From: an uncultured Clostridia bacterium | GTDB lineage: Bacteria; Bacillota; Clostridia; UBA1381 | Direction of reading: 5' to 3' | Length of the DNA: 64,000 nucleotides | Assembly (NCBI GenBank): GCA_934444735.1 | Contig: CAKSDE010000003.1 | Location: forward strand, 1-64,000 | Part shown: positions 17,503-25,702 of the stretch, in pieces | Position numbering within the stretch: the stretch's first letter is position 1 | Layout: each line of letters opens with the position of its first letter | Program-made: the position numbers and the translations under genes | Notes under the pieces: generated by a model | The model's database searches: none | Seen by the model: the letters and a program-made list of their open reading frames with translations, nothing else | Told to the model about the DNA's origin: nothing

Positions 17503-19185
17503 TTGAACCCAACCCCTAAAAAAATTAAATGGATATATATTATCATTCCGTCAGCTTGCGTATTGCTGTTATTTATACTGTTCATGCTGCTGCCGCTGAC
17601 CTTGCCGAAAAACGCAATCGCCTCAAACGTATACGCACAGAGCATGAATCTGTCGAAAATGACCAAGAGCGATGCTGCCGAAAAGTTCGAACATTCATAT
17701 GTTCAGAAAAAAGAGGATTTTTCGGTTGTTTTTGAGCATGACGGCAAAAATCATACCGCAAATTTTAGTTCCGATGATATTCAGTTTACGGTAGATCCGC
17801 AAAAAACAGCCGAGGCGGCATATCAATTCGGAAGAAGCTCAAATACCTTCAAAAATTCATGGAACATACTGTGTTCTTTCTTCAAAAAAGCAAATGTCGG
17901 TATGGTTCCGTCATGCAATAAAGAGCTTATAACTCCGATTTTCTATGAGCTTGGCGCAGAGGTTTACGGTCACAGCCAAGATGCCGAATACCGAATAGAA
18001 AACGGTATTCTCACCGTAATCCCCCCCACCTCGGGGCAAAGTCACAATGTTGACGATGCGATAAAAGAGTTTTTGTCGGCATCGGGCGACGGAGAATATA
18101 AGAACATAAAAATACATCTGCACGAAACGAAAATCGAAAAATTAGATGTTGACGATGTATATAAAAAAGTGGTTCGTGAACCGAAAAATGCAGAATATAA
18201 GGTAGAGGGCAATGAGGTCAGTGTAACCGAACACGTTGTCGGAGTCGAAGCCGATAAATCTCAGCTCGCAGCGCTCCTGGAACAGACCAACAAAGGTGAA
18301 ATTGCGTCTATGGAAATAACCGAGATTATGCCCGAGCAGACAACCGAGGCACTGCAAGCGTCACTTTTTGCCACGACTCTTGCGTCATTTACATCAAATT
18401 ACTCAAGTTCATCGGCAAACCGTGCATACAATGTTGAGCTTGCGGCACAAAAGATCAACGGTATAGTCCTTGCAGACGGCGATGAATTTTCTTACAATAA
18501 AGCAGTCGGAAACGCAAACGCCGCAAACGGATTCAAAATGGCAACAGTATTTTCAAACGGTAAAGTGGTCGAGGGAATCGGCGGCGGTGTATGTCAGGTA
18601 TCAAGCACTCTTTACTGCTCCGTTTTAAGATCCGATCTGTTTGTAACCGAGCGCCATAACCACTCCCTGCCGATCGGATATGTCCCCGGCGGTCAGGACG
18701 CGACCGTTTCTTACGGCAGCCTGGACTTTAAATTTAAAAATAACACAGGAACGCCGATAAAGATTGTCGCACAATGCTCAAACAGAAACGTTACGATTTC
18801 CATTCTCGGCAATGCATCTGCAAAGAAAAATGTCGAGGTGACAAGTCAAAAAATATCGTCGGTTGAAGCTCCGATGACCAAGGTCAACGATCCGAATCTT
18901 CCGAGCGGTACTACCAAGGTAATCAAAAAGGGCAGCCCGGGAAGTGTATACATCACCTATAAAAAAGTATATGATGCAAACGGTGCTCTGACATCTGAAA
19001 AGCAAATTAAGAGTACCTACAAAGCCTCGGCAGGCGAAATAGCAGTCGGAACAGGTGCAGTAACAGCACCGTCCGCACCGGCAAGCGCGCCGGCGCAGCC
19101 TGAAACGCCTGCTCCCGAACAGCAGGCACCCGTTCCCGAGACTCCGCAGACAGAGGCTCCGGTGCAGGAACAGCCGACAGAATAA
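17503..19185 (+). CDS. VanW-family membrane-anchored surface protein
   Basis: The product of about 560 residues has a short cytoplasmic N-terminus, one transmembrane helix (about 9-30), and a repeated peptidoglycan-binding-4-like region (about 75-290). It is followed by the VanW domain with FKMATVFSNGKVVEGIGGGVCQVSSTLYCSVL. A G5-like beta domain follows, and the last 45 residues are a Pro/Ala/Glu-rich tail. VanW accompanies some vancomycin resistance clusters and has no proven activity. I start at the TTG at 17503 because AAAGGAGA lies nine bases upstream, within the thyX end. A longer reading would overlap thyX by 95 bases. The gene ends at a strong terminator. Confidence 0.8.
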   Translation: MNPTPKKIKWIYIIIPSACVLLLFILFMLLPLTLPKNAIASNVYAQSMNLSKMTKSDAAEKFEHSYVQKKEDFSVVFEHDGKNHTANFSSDDIQFTVDPQKTAEAAYQFGRSSNTFKNSWNILCSFFKKANVGMVPSCNKELITPIFYELGAEVYGHSQDAEYRIENGILTVIPPTSGQSHNVDDAIKEFLSASGDGEYKNIKIHLHETKIEKLDVDDVYKKVVREPKNAEYKVEGNEVSVTEHVVGVEADKSQLAALLEQTNKGEIASMEITEIMPEQTTEALQASLFATTLASFTSNYSSSSANRAYNVELAAQKINGIVLADGDEFSYNKAVGNANAANGFKMATVFSNGKVVEGIGGGVCQVSSTLYCSVLRSDLFVTERHNHSLPIGYVPGGQDATVSYGSLDFKFKNNTGTPIKIVAQCSNRNVTISILGNASAKKNVEVTSQKISSVEAPMTKVNDPNLPSGTTKVIKKGSPGSVYITYKKVYDANGALTSEKQIKSTYKASAGEIAVGTGAVTAPSAPASAPAQPETPAPEQQAPVPETPQTEAPVQEQPTE

Positions 19186-19194
19186 AATACAAAA

Positions 19195-19234
19195 AAGGAC
19201 TGTTTAAAAAATCAATGATTTTTTAAACAGTCCT
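19195..19234. terminator. Bidirectional terminator, VanW gene and rseP
   Basis: AAGGACTGTTTAAAAAATCA pairs with TGATTTTTTAAACAGTCCTT and is flanked by T-rich sequence on both strands. Confidence 0.8.
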
Positions 19235-19333
19235 TGCTTTTTGAATGGGATAGAAAAAAGCTTTGGAATTAACAAACTGAACCAAAGTTTTAGCTTCTTT
19301 TCTTGCGTTCCGAGTTTTTTTAATATCCCCTTT
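19235..19333 (-). repeat. Dispersed 3'-UTR element, copy 3
   Basis: Read on the minus strand after the rseP stop, this copy shows the paired arms AAAACTTTGG and CCAAAGCTTTTTT. It also has an outer pairing GGGGATA with TATCCC, and the core CGGAACGCAAGAAAAG. It leads straight into the terminator hairpin. Confidence 0.65.
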
Positions 19334-19348
19334 TTTACAGCCATATTT

Positions 19349-20497
19349 TTACTTAAACAACATTATTATATCCTTAAATGAAATCACAACCGCAAAAGCC
19401 AAAAGAATAATCAATCCAATCGCATGAACCATGCCCTCTTTGTCCTGTGGAACGGGCTTTCCGCGCAAAAGCTCTATAATCATGAACAGCAGCCTTCCAC
19501 CGTCCAGCGCCGGGAGCGGCAAAAGATTAAATACGCCGAGGTTTATTGTAAGCAATGCTACCAAAAACAGCACATTTGTAACCCATGCCGAGCCGGATTT
19601 CACTGCCGTATTAACCGCGCTGACAATCCCGACAGGTCCCGAAACCTGCTCAAGTCCCGTCTTTCCCGTAATCATATCCCACAAGCCGTTATACACAAGC
19701 TTTACGACAAACCAGGTGTAATGATATGAATAAACGCAATTGCTTAAAAATGTCACCTTTTCCGCTTTCGGTGAAAACCCGATAATATAACGCTCGTTTG
19801 AGTAGCTCTCGCCGATATGCTCTTTGGCAAGCTCTTTATCGGTGTATTCATAAACCGCCTCCTCAGCCTCGCCGCCGTTTAGGCTTGTCACCACATGAGC
19901 GCCGTCCTCCTCGTAAGTCGTGGTCGAGATTTGCTTTGACGGACGCACCTTTTCGGTAATTTTTTCACCGTCACGTTTTACCGTAACTTCTATTTCTTCA
20001 TCATCTGTCAAATTCTCGGTATATAACGCAATATCCTGATAAAAGCCGATATGCTTTCCGTTTATTGCAACAATTCTGTCGCCCTCTTTAAAGCTCGTTT
20101 GTGACAAGTACGAATCCTTTACAATACTTGCAATATACGGTGTAGCAATCTCTTTTTGCCCAGCCGTAACCGAAAACAGCACAACAAATCCAAGCAATAT
20201 ATTTAAAACCGCCCCTGCGACAATTACCAAGAACCGTTTCCACCATTTTTGATTGCAAAAAGCACGTTCATCATCGGTTTTCTCGTTCTCACCGTCCAGC
20301 TGACAATATCCGCCGACAGGAAGAATCCTTAAAGAATACTGTGTTTCCTTACCTTTCCATTTTACTATCGCAGGTCCCATGCCGATTGCAAATTCCAATA
20401 CCTTTACACCGACAAGCTTTGCCACGATAAAATGTCCGAATTCATGCAATGAAATCATGACCAGAAAAATTATAATTGTAACAATCGCCGTAAGCAA
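19349..20497 (-). CDS. rseP: Site-2 protease RseP (RIP metalloprotease)
   Basis: The protein of about 382 residues is an intramembrane zinc protease that cleaves anti-sigma factors or similar single-pass substrates. It has HEFGH at residues 18-22 within the first helix and GMGPAIVKW and RILPVGGYCQLDGE after it. A central PDZ domain follows, and the NLLPLPALDGGR motif near the C-terminus supplies the third zinc ligand. The start is a TTG at 20497, just two bases past the dxr stop; the GGGTGGTGG in dxr serves as ribosome site. It is the last gene of the pyrH operon. Confidence 0.9.
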   Translation of the reverse strand: MLTAIVTIIIFLVMISLHEFGHFIVAKLVGVKVLEFAIGMGPAIVKWKGKETQYSLRILPVGGYCQLDGENEKTDDERAFCNQKWWKRFLVIVAGAVLNILLGFVVLFSVTAGQKEIATPYIASIVKDSYLSQTSFKEGDRIVAINGKHIGFYQDIALYTENLTDDEEIEVTVKRDGEKITEKVRPSKQISTTTYEEDGAHVVTSLNGGEAEEAVYEYTDKELAKEHIGESYSNERYIIGFSPKAEKVTFLSNCVYSYHYTWFVVKLVYNGLWDMITGKTGLEQVSGPVGIVSAVNTAVKSGSAWVTNVLFLVALLTINLGVFNLLPLPALDGGRLLFMIIELLRGKPVPQDKEGMVHAIGLIILLAFAVVISFKDIIMLFK

Positions 20498-20498
20498 A

Positions 20499-21638
20499 TT
20501 ACCACCACCCTTTTCTTTCTCTGACTGCCTTATCCGTTTCAAGTATATCCTCTAATGTAGGATTTTCAATTTTGGCAATATTATTCATCGCACGCTCGAT
20601 AATATCCGCAATATCCAAATACTTAATTTTTCCGTTTAAGAACAGATCTACGGCAATCTCATCAGCACTGTTAAATATACAAGGAAGATTTCCGCCCTCA
20701 CGCCCTGCCTTATATGCCAAGTCAAGTGCCTTAAAGGTTTTTGTGTCGGGTTCATCAAATGTTAAGTCTTTATACTTTACAAAATCAAGCTCATTCTCTT
20801 TCATCAAAAGCCTTTCCGGATACGAAAGCGCATACTGTATCGGCAGTTTCATATCGGGCGTGCCGAGCTGTGCAATAACCCCATTATCGTTATACTCAAC
20901 CATAGAATGAACAACGCTCTGTCTGTGAACAAGCACCTTGATTTTATCTATATCTACATCAAAAAGCCACTTAGCCTCAATGACTTCTAATCCCTTATTT
21001 ACGAGCGTTGACGAGTCTATTGTAACCTTTGCGCCCATGTTCCAATTTGGGTGCTTTAGCGCGTCCGACGGAGTAACATTCTCCAGCTCACTTCTCTTTT
21101 TACCGAAAAACGGTCCACCCGATGCCGTCAGCAATATTCTTTTTATATCCTTATGCAAAAATCCCTGCATCGACTGAAAGATAGCCGAATGTTCACTGTC
21201 TACAGGCAGAATCTGCACGCCGTATTCTTTAGCAAGTCTTGTAACAATATGCCCTGCCGTAACAAGCGTTTCCTTATTTGCAAGTGCAATATCCTTTTTT
21301 GCTTTTATCGCCTCTACCGTAGGCAAAAGTCCGGATATTCCGACAACAGCCGTGACTACCATCTCAATATTGTCAAGTGTTGATACTTCACAGAGTCCTT
21401 TTTCTCCGCCGACTATTTTAACATCTGTATCCTTGACCTTTACCGCCAATTCTTTTGCCTTTTCTTCGTCAACAACGCAGGCAAGCTTGGGTTTAAACTC
21501 CCTGATTTGCTTTTCAAGCAAATCAATATTTCTGTTTGCTGACAAGCCCAAAACATTTATACCGTAATTTCTGCATATTTTGAGTGTTTGAGTCCCGATC
21601 GAACCGGTCGAACCGATTATCGATATATTTTTTCTCAT
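20499..21638 (-). CDS. dxr: 1-deoxy-D-xylulose 5-phosphate reductoisomerase
   Basis: The 379-residue enzyme converts DXP to MEP with NADPH in the non-mevalonate isoprenoid pathway. Signatures include GSTGSIGTQTL at the N-terminus (NADPH site), ALANKETLVTAG, the metal ligands in PVDSEHSAIFQ, and the flexible loop near NWNMGAKVTIDSSTLVNKGLE. Full length fits the family. Isoprenoid precursors feed UppS, encoded upstream, which explains the linkage. Confidence 0.95.
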   Translation of the reverse strand: MRKNISIIGSTGSIGTQTLKICRNYGINVLGLSANRNIDLLEKQIREFKPKLACVVDEEKAKELAVKVKDTDVKIVGGEKGLCEVSTLDNIEMVVTAVVGISGLLPTVEAIKAKKDIALANKETLVTAGHIVTRLAKEYGVQILPVDSEHSAIFQSMQGFLHKDIKRILLTASGGPFFGKKRSELENVTPSDALKHPNWNMGAKVTIDSSTLVNKGLEVIEAKWLFDVDIDKIKVLVHRQSVVHSMVEYNDNGVIAQLGTPDMKLPIQYALSYPERLLMKENELDFVKYKDLTFDEPDTKTFKALDLAYKAGREGGNLPCIFNSADEIAVDLFLNGKIKYLDIADIIERAMNNIAKIENPTLEDILETDKAVRERKGWW

Positions 21639-21654
21639 TATTTAAAGTCCTTTC

Positions 21655-22479
21655 TTAAAGAAGAAGTCCCGGCAGTGCAAGCAATAAAAACGCATACGGC
21701 GCAACAAAAACAACACTGTCGAATCTATCCAAAAATCCACCATGTCCCGGGAATATTTTACCGAAATCTTTAACTCCGCAAGTCCTTTTCAGAGCAGATG
21801 CCGCAAGATCCCCCAATTCCGACAATACCGCACCGCCGATTGAGGCTATAATCAAAAGCACATTCGAGTAAAACTCCACATTATAGAATGTTTTCATTAC
21901 AATTATGTATATAACCGTGCCGAGCATAGTAGCTATCACTCCGCCGATTGCGCCCTCAACCGTCTTTTTTGGGCTGAGATTCGGCGCAAGCTTTCTTTTG
22001 CCGAATAATCTTCCGGCAAAATATGCTCCCGAGTCGGTAATCCATGCAAACAGGAACACCAATATCACTCCGTATCTTCCGATGCCGTATCTCGCCAGTG
22101 CGATAAATGACATGAAAAAGCTTAAATATACCGTTATAAATGCCGATGAATATATTTTATATATTTCTTTCTTTTCAAAGAATATGACAGTTAAAATCAT
22201 ATATGCAAACATGCCGATAAGTACAACGCTCATCACCAAAATCATCATCATGGTCGCTTCGGTGATCTTCATAGCAAGCAGTACCGCCGCACTTATAACC
22301 GCACTGTAGCACAAACTCACAACCGTTATGCTCTTCCCTGCATTTATCGTTTTAACCGCCTCATATACCATGCCGAGTGCAACAATTCCGACCGCGATCG
22401 AAAATACGGTTTCGTTCATAAACAAAAGCACAAAAAAAACAATCAGTCCGACTCCGCTTGTCAAAAGTCTTAATGCCAT
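21655..22479 (-). CDS. cdsA: Phosphatidate cytidylyltransferase
   Basis: The protein of about 274 residues is an integral membrane enzyme with about eight helices that makes CDP-diacylglycerol. The C-terminal signature is present as LGDLAASALKRTCGVKDFGKIFPGHGGFLDRFDS (given here only as a short family mark: GHGGFLDRFDS). SPKKTVEGAIGG is also diagnostic. I chose the ATG at 22479 since GGAGGTG precedes it; an upstream ATG would place that site inside the coding sequence. It starts two bases after the uppS stop, so it is translationally linked. Confidence 0.92.
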   Translation of the reverse strand: MALRLLTSGVGLIVFFVLLFMNETVFSIAVGIVALGMVYEAVKTINAGKSITVVSLCYSAVISAAVLLAMKITEATMMMILVMSVVLIGMFAYMILTVIFFEKKEIYKIYSSAFITVYLSFFMSFIALARYGIGRYGVILVFLFAWITDSGAYFAGRLFGKRKLAPNLSPKKTVEGAIGGVIATMLGTVIYIIVMKTFYNVEFYSNVLLIIASIGGAVLSELGDLAASALKRTCGVKDFGKIFPGHGGFLDRFDSVVFVAPYAFLLLALPGLLL

Positions 22480-22480
22480 T

Positions 22481-23221
22481 TTACACACCTCCATACCGTC
22501 TTGTGCGATGCTGAAATTCCTCTATTGCCTCATAAAGATCCTTTATTCCGAAATCAGGCCACAGCCGATCGGTAAAATACAGCTCGGAATATGCCATCTG
22601 CCACAAGAGAAAATTACTGATTCTCTCTTCTCCGCTCGTGCGGATAATAAGATCGGGATCGGGCTGCCCTTTTGTATATAAATTATCGGAAATCAGCTCT
22701 GATGAAATGTCCTCCGTGCTGATTTTTCCGTCTTTTACCTCTTTGGATATTTTTCTTACCGCATGAATAAGCTCCTCACGCGAGCCGTAATTAACCGCAA
22801 TATTCATTATGATTCCGGTATTGTTTTTCGTGAAATTCTCGGTTTTTATAATCTGCTGCTGAATCTCTTCCGAAAGCTCTTTTCTCGAACCTATCGCACG
22901 AATAACAACATTCTCTCCGGCAAGCGTCTTTTCCGCATCGCGAAGATACCCCAAAAGCAGATTCATCAAAAAATCCACTTCCTCCTTCGGACGTTTCCAG
23001 TTCTCTGTCGAAAAAGCGTACACCGTTATGTACTTTATGCCCATCTTATTACATTCCGTAACGATTTTTTTCAAGGTATCAGCGCCTGCCGAATGTCCCG
23101 CACTTCTCGGCAGTCCTCTTTTTTTCGCCCAGCGCCCGTTTCCGTCCATTATTATTCCTATGTGCTCAGGCAAATTATTATAATCAATTTCTTTTTTTAT
23201 CTTCTTCTTAGCAAATATCAT
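22481..23221 (-). CDS. uppS: Undecaprenyl diphosphate synthase (isoprenyl transferase)
   Basis: The 246-residue cis-prenyltransferase builds the C55 lipid carrier for wall polymers. Family motifs are HIGIIMDGNGRWAKKRGL at the N-terminus with the catalytic Asp and binding Arg/Asn, the AFSTENWKRP segment, and the C-terminal DLIIRTSGEERISNFLLWQ and EFQHRTRRYGGV. The gap upstream of frr holds a strong stem-loop. The ribosome site is AGAGGAAAC. Confidence 0.95.
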   Translation of the reverse strand: MIFAKKKIKKEIDYNNLPEHIGIIMDGNGRWAKKRGLPRSAGHSAGADTLKKIVTECNKMGIKYITVYAFSTENWKRPKEEVDFLMNLLLGYLRDAEKTLAGENVVIRAIGSRKELSEEIQQQIIKTENFTKNNTGIIMNIAVNYGSREELIHAVRKISKEVKDGKISTEDISSELISDNLYTKGQPDPDLIIRTSGEERISNFLLWQMAYSELYFTDRLWPDFGIKDLYEAIEEFQHRTRRYGGV

Positions 23222-23249
23222 ATTGTTTCCTCTTTACAACAAAACAAAC

Positions 23250-23295
23250 GAAACGCACCCGACGGTGCACGGGGGTACTCCGAGTGGTACGTTTC
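23250..23295 (-). other. Stem-loop between frr and uppS
   Basis: GAAACGTACC pairs with GGTGCGTTTC over ten base pairs (one G-U). Inside there is ACTC/GAGT and a competing hairpin GCACC-GTC-GGGTGC. It is followed by a moderately T-rich GTTTGTTTTGTT. It may be an attenuator, partial terminator or RNA-processing site that lowers uppS-cdsA-dxr-rseP relative to pyrH-frr. Confidence 0.5.
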
Positions 23296-23320
23296 ATTCA
23301 CAATTTTAACCGATTAATAA

Positions 23321-23872
23321 TCAAACTTCAAGAACTTCTTTTTCTTTTGCTGCGGTAATATCGTCAATTTCTTTTACAAACTTATCAGTAAGATTCTGAA
23401 TATCCTTTTCCGCATTTTTAAAATCGTCTTCGGTAATTTCAGATTTTTTCTTCATCGCCTTGTAATCCTCCAAAGCGTCACGTCTTACATTTCTTACCTG
23501 AATTTTTGCCTCTTCCGAATACTTCTTAACAGTCTTTACAAGCTCTTTTCTTCTCTCCTCTGTAAGAGGCGGGAAATTCAGACGGATTACCTTACCGTCG
23601 TTTTGCGGTGCAATTCCGATATCCGACTTTAATATAGCTTTTTCAATCTCTTTTAACACCGTCATATCCCACGGCTGAATAACAAGCATTCTCGGCTCGG
23701 GAGATGAAATCGATCCCACCTGTGCAATCGGAGTCATCGAGCCGTAATAGTCGATAGCCACCTTATCAAGAACAGACGCGTTTGCTCTGCCTGCTCTTAT
23801 TGTCTTTAACTCGTTGTGGAAGCCCTCCACTCTTTTGTTCATCTTTTCTTCAATTTCAGGATATTTTCCCAT
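23321..23872 (-). CDS. frr: Ribosome recycling factor
   Basis: The 183-residue protein splits post-termination ribosomes with EF-G. It carries LKTIRAGRANASVLD, IQPWDMTVLKEIEKAI and RLNFPPLTEERRKELVK in the standard order. A GGAGGT site precedes it. Its usual neighbour pyrH is present but separated by the TIM-barrel gene. Confidence 0.96.
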   Translation of the reverse strand: MGKYPEIEEKMNKRVEGFHNELKTIRAGRANASVLDKVAIDYYGSMTPIAQVGSISSPEPRMLVIQPWDMTVLKEIEKAILKSDIGIAPQNDGKVIRLNFPPLTEERRKELVKTVKKYSEEAKIQVRNVRRDALEDYKAMKKKSEITEDDFKNAEKDIQNLTDKFVKEIDDITAAKEKEVLEV

Positions 23873-23889
23873 AACTTTTACCTCCGATT

Positions 23890-24747
23890 TTATTTATAAT
23901 TGTTTAATTTATTGATAATGTATCTTCCTGTATCTACCATCGTCTTTTCCATCTGCGGATAAAGTTCTTTTGGCTTTCCGCTTATAAAACCGTCCGCCTC
24001 AAAGGTGAAATCACCGGTATAACCTATGTCTGCAAGCGCCTTCGCAACACTGTTCCAATCTATTATTCCAAAATAAGGCAATGTATGCAGATCGCTTATG
24101 CCGTCCACGTCATGAACATGCAGTGCCTTTAAACGTTTAGCACCAAGCGCTTTTATGAAATCCTTCGGTTCTTCACAAACAAGCATTGAATGTCCCAAGT
24201 CCAAACACGCCACAAACCATTCACTGTTTAATTCGTCAATGTACCTTATAAATTCCTCCGGAGTTGAACAGGTTGAGTGAATAATCTTATTTTTAACAGA
24301 TTGCCACATATTTTCAATTGCAATATGCACTCCGTATTCTTCGCAGTACGGTTTTAATCTGCCGTAAAAATCCATATTTATCTCAAAAAGTTTTTCCTTT
24401 TCGGTACGGTATTCCAAATGCTGGCACGGATGCACCACAATATTTTTTACCCCCAAATATGATGCATACTCTATTGAATTTGCAATATCCTTAAATCTTC
24501 GTTTTGTTTCTTCTTCGTCCGGGGTGCTCGAAGCAAACGGTGCGTGTGCCTGGTTAAAACAAAGTCCGCAGGCTTCAGCTTTCTTTCTTATCTCTTCAAA
24601 ATATTCCTTTGTCAGCTCGGAGGAATAATACTCCGGGCTTAAAAAAGAAAAATCAAGAGCGTCATAACCCGCTTTTGCAAAAAGCTCTATACCTTTATCT
24701 GTTCCGTATGAGGCAAATACGGTTTTTGTTTGTGTTGAAACCAACAC
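23890..24747 (-). CDS. Sugar phosphate isomerase/epimerase-like TIM barrel
   Basis: The 285-residue protein is an AP-endonuclease-2/xylose-isomerase-like TIM barrel. Its metal-ligand candidates are Glu in IAIENMW, Asp/His in ACLDLGHSML, His in ALHVHDVDG, and Glu in GDFTFEADGF. The opening AGYDALDFSF and the NQAHAPF segment fit the family. The substrate is unknown. It starts with GTG at 24747; the AAGGAGG site lies in the end of pyrH, so the two are coupled. It is an unusual insertion between pyrH and frr. Confidence 0.82.
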   Translation of the reverse strand: MLVSTQTKTVFASYGTDKGIELFAKAGYDALDFSFLSPEYYSSELTKEYFEEIRKKAEACGLCFNQAHAPFASSTPDEEETKRRFKDIANSIEYASYLGVKNIVVHPCQHLEYRTEKEKLFEINMDFYGRLKPYCEEYGVHIAIENMWQSVKNKIIHSTCSTPEEFIRYIDELNSEWFVACLDLGHSMLVCEEPKDFIKALGAKRLKALHVHDVDGISDLHTLPYFGIIDWNSVAKALADIGYTGDFTFEADGFISGKPKELYPQMEKTMVDTGRYIINKLNNYK

Positions 24748-24749
24748 TT

Positions 24750-25472
24750 TTATACCTCCTTACCGCTTACTGTAACCAGTGTTCCTATGTGTTCGCCGCA
24801 TACCGCGCGTACAATATTTTCAGGATCGTCCAGTCCGAATACGAGTATCGGCATATTATTGTCACGGCACATAGACGCCGCTGTTGAATCCATAACACCA
24901 AGCTCTTTTCCCAAAATATCATTAAAGGAAAGCGCGTCATACTTTTTAGCGTTCGGGTTTAAGTTCGGATCTGAATCGTAAACCGCGTCAACCTTTTTAG
25001 CAAGCAGGATAACGTCTGCCTCCATTTCAACCGCTCTTAAAGCTGCCGTTGTATCTGTTGACATAAAGGGATTTCCCGTTCCGCAGCCGAATATCACAAC
25101 TCTGCCCTTTTTAAGATGCCGTACCGCTTTGCCGCGTATATACGGCTCTGCTATAGCGCGCATTTCGATTGCCGTCTGCACTCTCGTTTCCACTCCGCAG
25201 TTTTCCAGCGCCGAGCATAACGCAAGCGCATTTATTGTAGTCGCAAGCATACCCATATGGTCTGCACGTGTACGGTCCATGTTATGACCGCTTCTTCCGC
25301 GCCAGAAGTTTCCGCCGCCGACAACTATCGACACTTCAACTCCCATATCCACTACCTTTTTTATACTCTGCGAAATTTTAGCGATTGTTTCTTCATCAAT
25401 ACCGAATTTGTTTTCCCCTGCCAAAGCCTCGCCGCTTACCTTCAAAAGCACCTTTTTATATTTTGAATCCAT
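24750..25472 (-). CDS. pyrH: UMP kinase
   Basis: The 240-residue kinase phosphorylates UMP to UDP. It shows [13 protein letters not shown] at the N-terminus, [11 protein letters not shown], the [12 protein letters not shown] helix, [19 protein letters not shown] and the C-terminal [15 protein letters not shown]. In most Firmicutes rpsB-tsf lies just upstream; here pyrH begins the operon and a divergent ftsK is upstream. Confidence 0.95.
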   Translation of the reverse strand: MDSKYKKVLLKVSGEALAGENKFGIDEETIAKISQSIKKVVDMGVEVSIVVGGGNFWRGRSGHNMDRTRADHMGMLATTINALALCSALENCGVETRVQTAIEMRAIAEPYIRGKAVRHLKKGRVVIFGCGTGNPFMSTDTTAALRAVEMEADVILLAKKVDAVYDSDPNLNPNAKKYDALSFNDILGKELGVMDSTAASMCRDNNMPILVFGLDDPENIVRAVCGEHIGTLVTVSGKEV

Positions 25473-25510
25473 AGCGTCCTCCTAAAATTTTTAATTATAA
25501 TCCTCTATTT

Positions 25511-25539
25511 ATGCTACCATATATTTGCCGTTCTGTCAA
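25511..25539 (-). promoter_or_regulatory. Promoter of the pyrH operon
   Basis: Minus-strand TTGACA (complement of 25534-25539) and TAGCAT (complement of 25511-25516) are 17 bp apart, with TGG before the -10 box as an extended -10. It explains why pyrH can head its own operon. Confidence 0.6.
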
Positions 25540-25702
25540 TAATTTATTTTGTTTTTTTCACTTTTCCGCCCTCTTTTTTTATGTATTGAAAAAAAATATC
25601 AAAATCCTATGGAAATTTTTTTTTATTTATGTTATAATGGAATATGTATGATTTCAAAATAAGCTAAAAACAACAAAAATATATAAATTACGGGGTATAA
25701 AT

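Noticed and set aside
23250..23295. T-box-like GGTAC motif near frr
   Set aside because: The similarity is on the strand opposite to transcription, and neither a specifier loop nor an antiterminator can be drawn.
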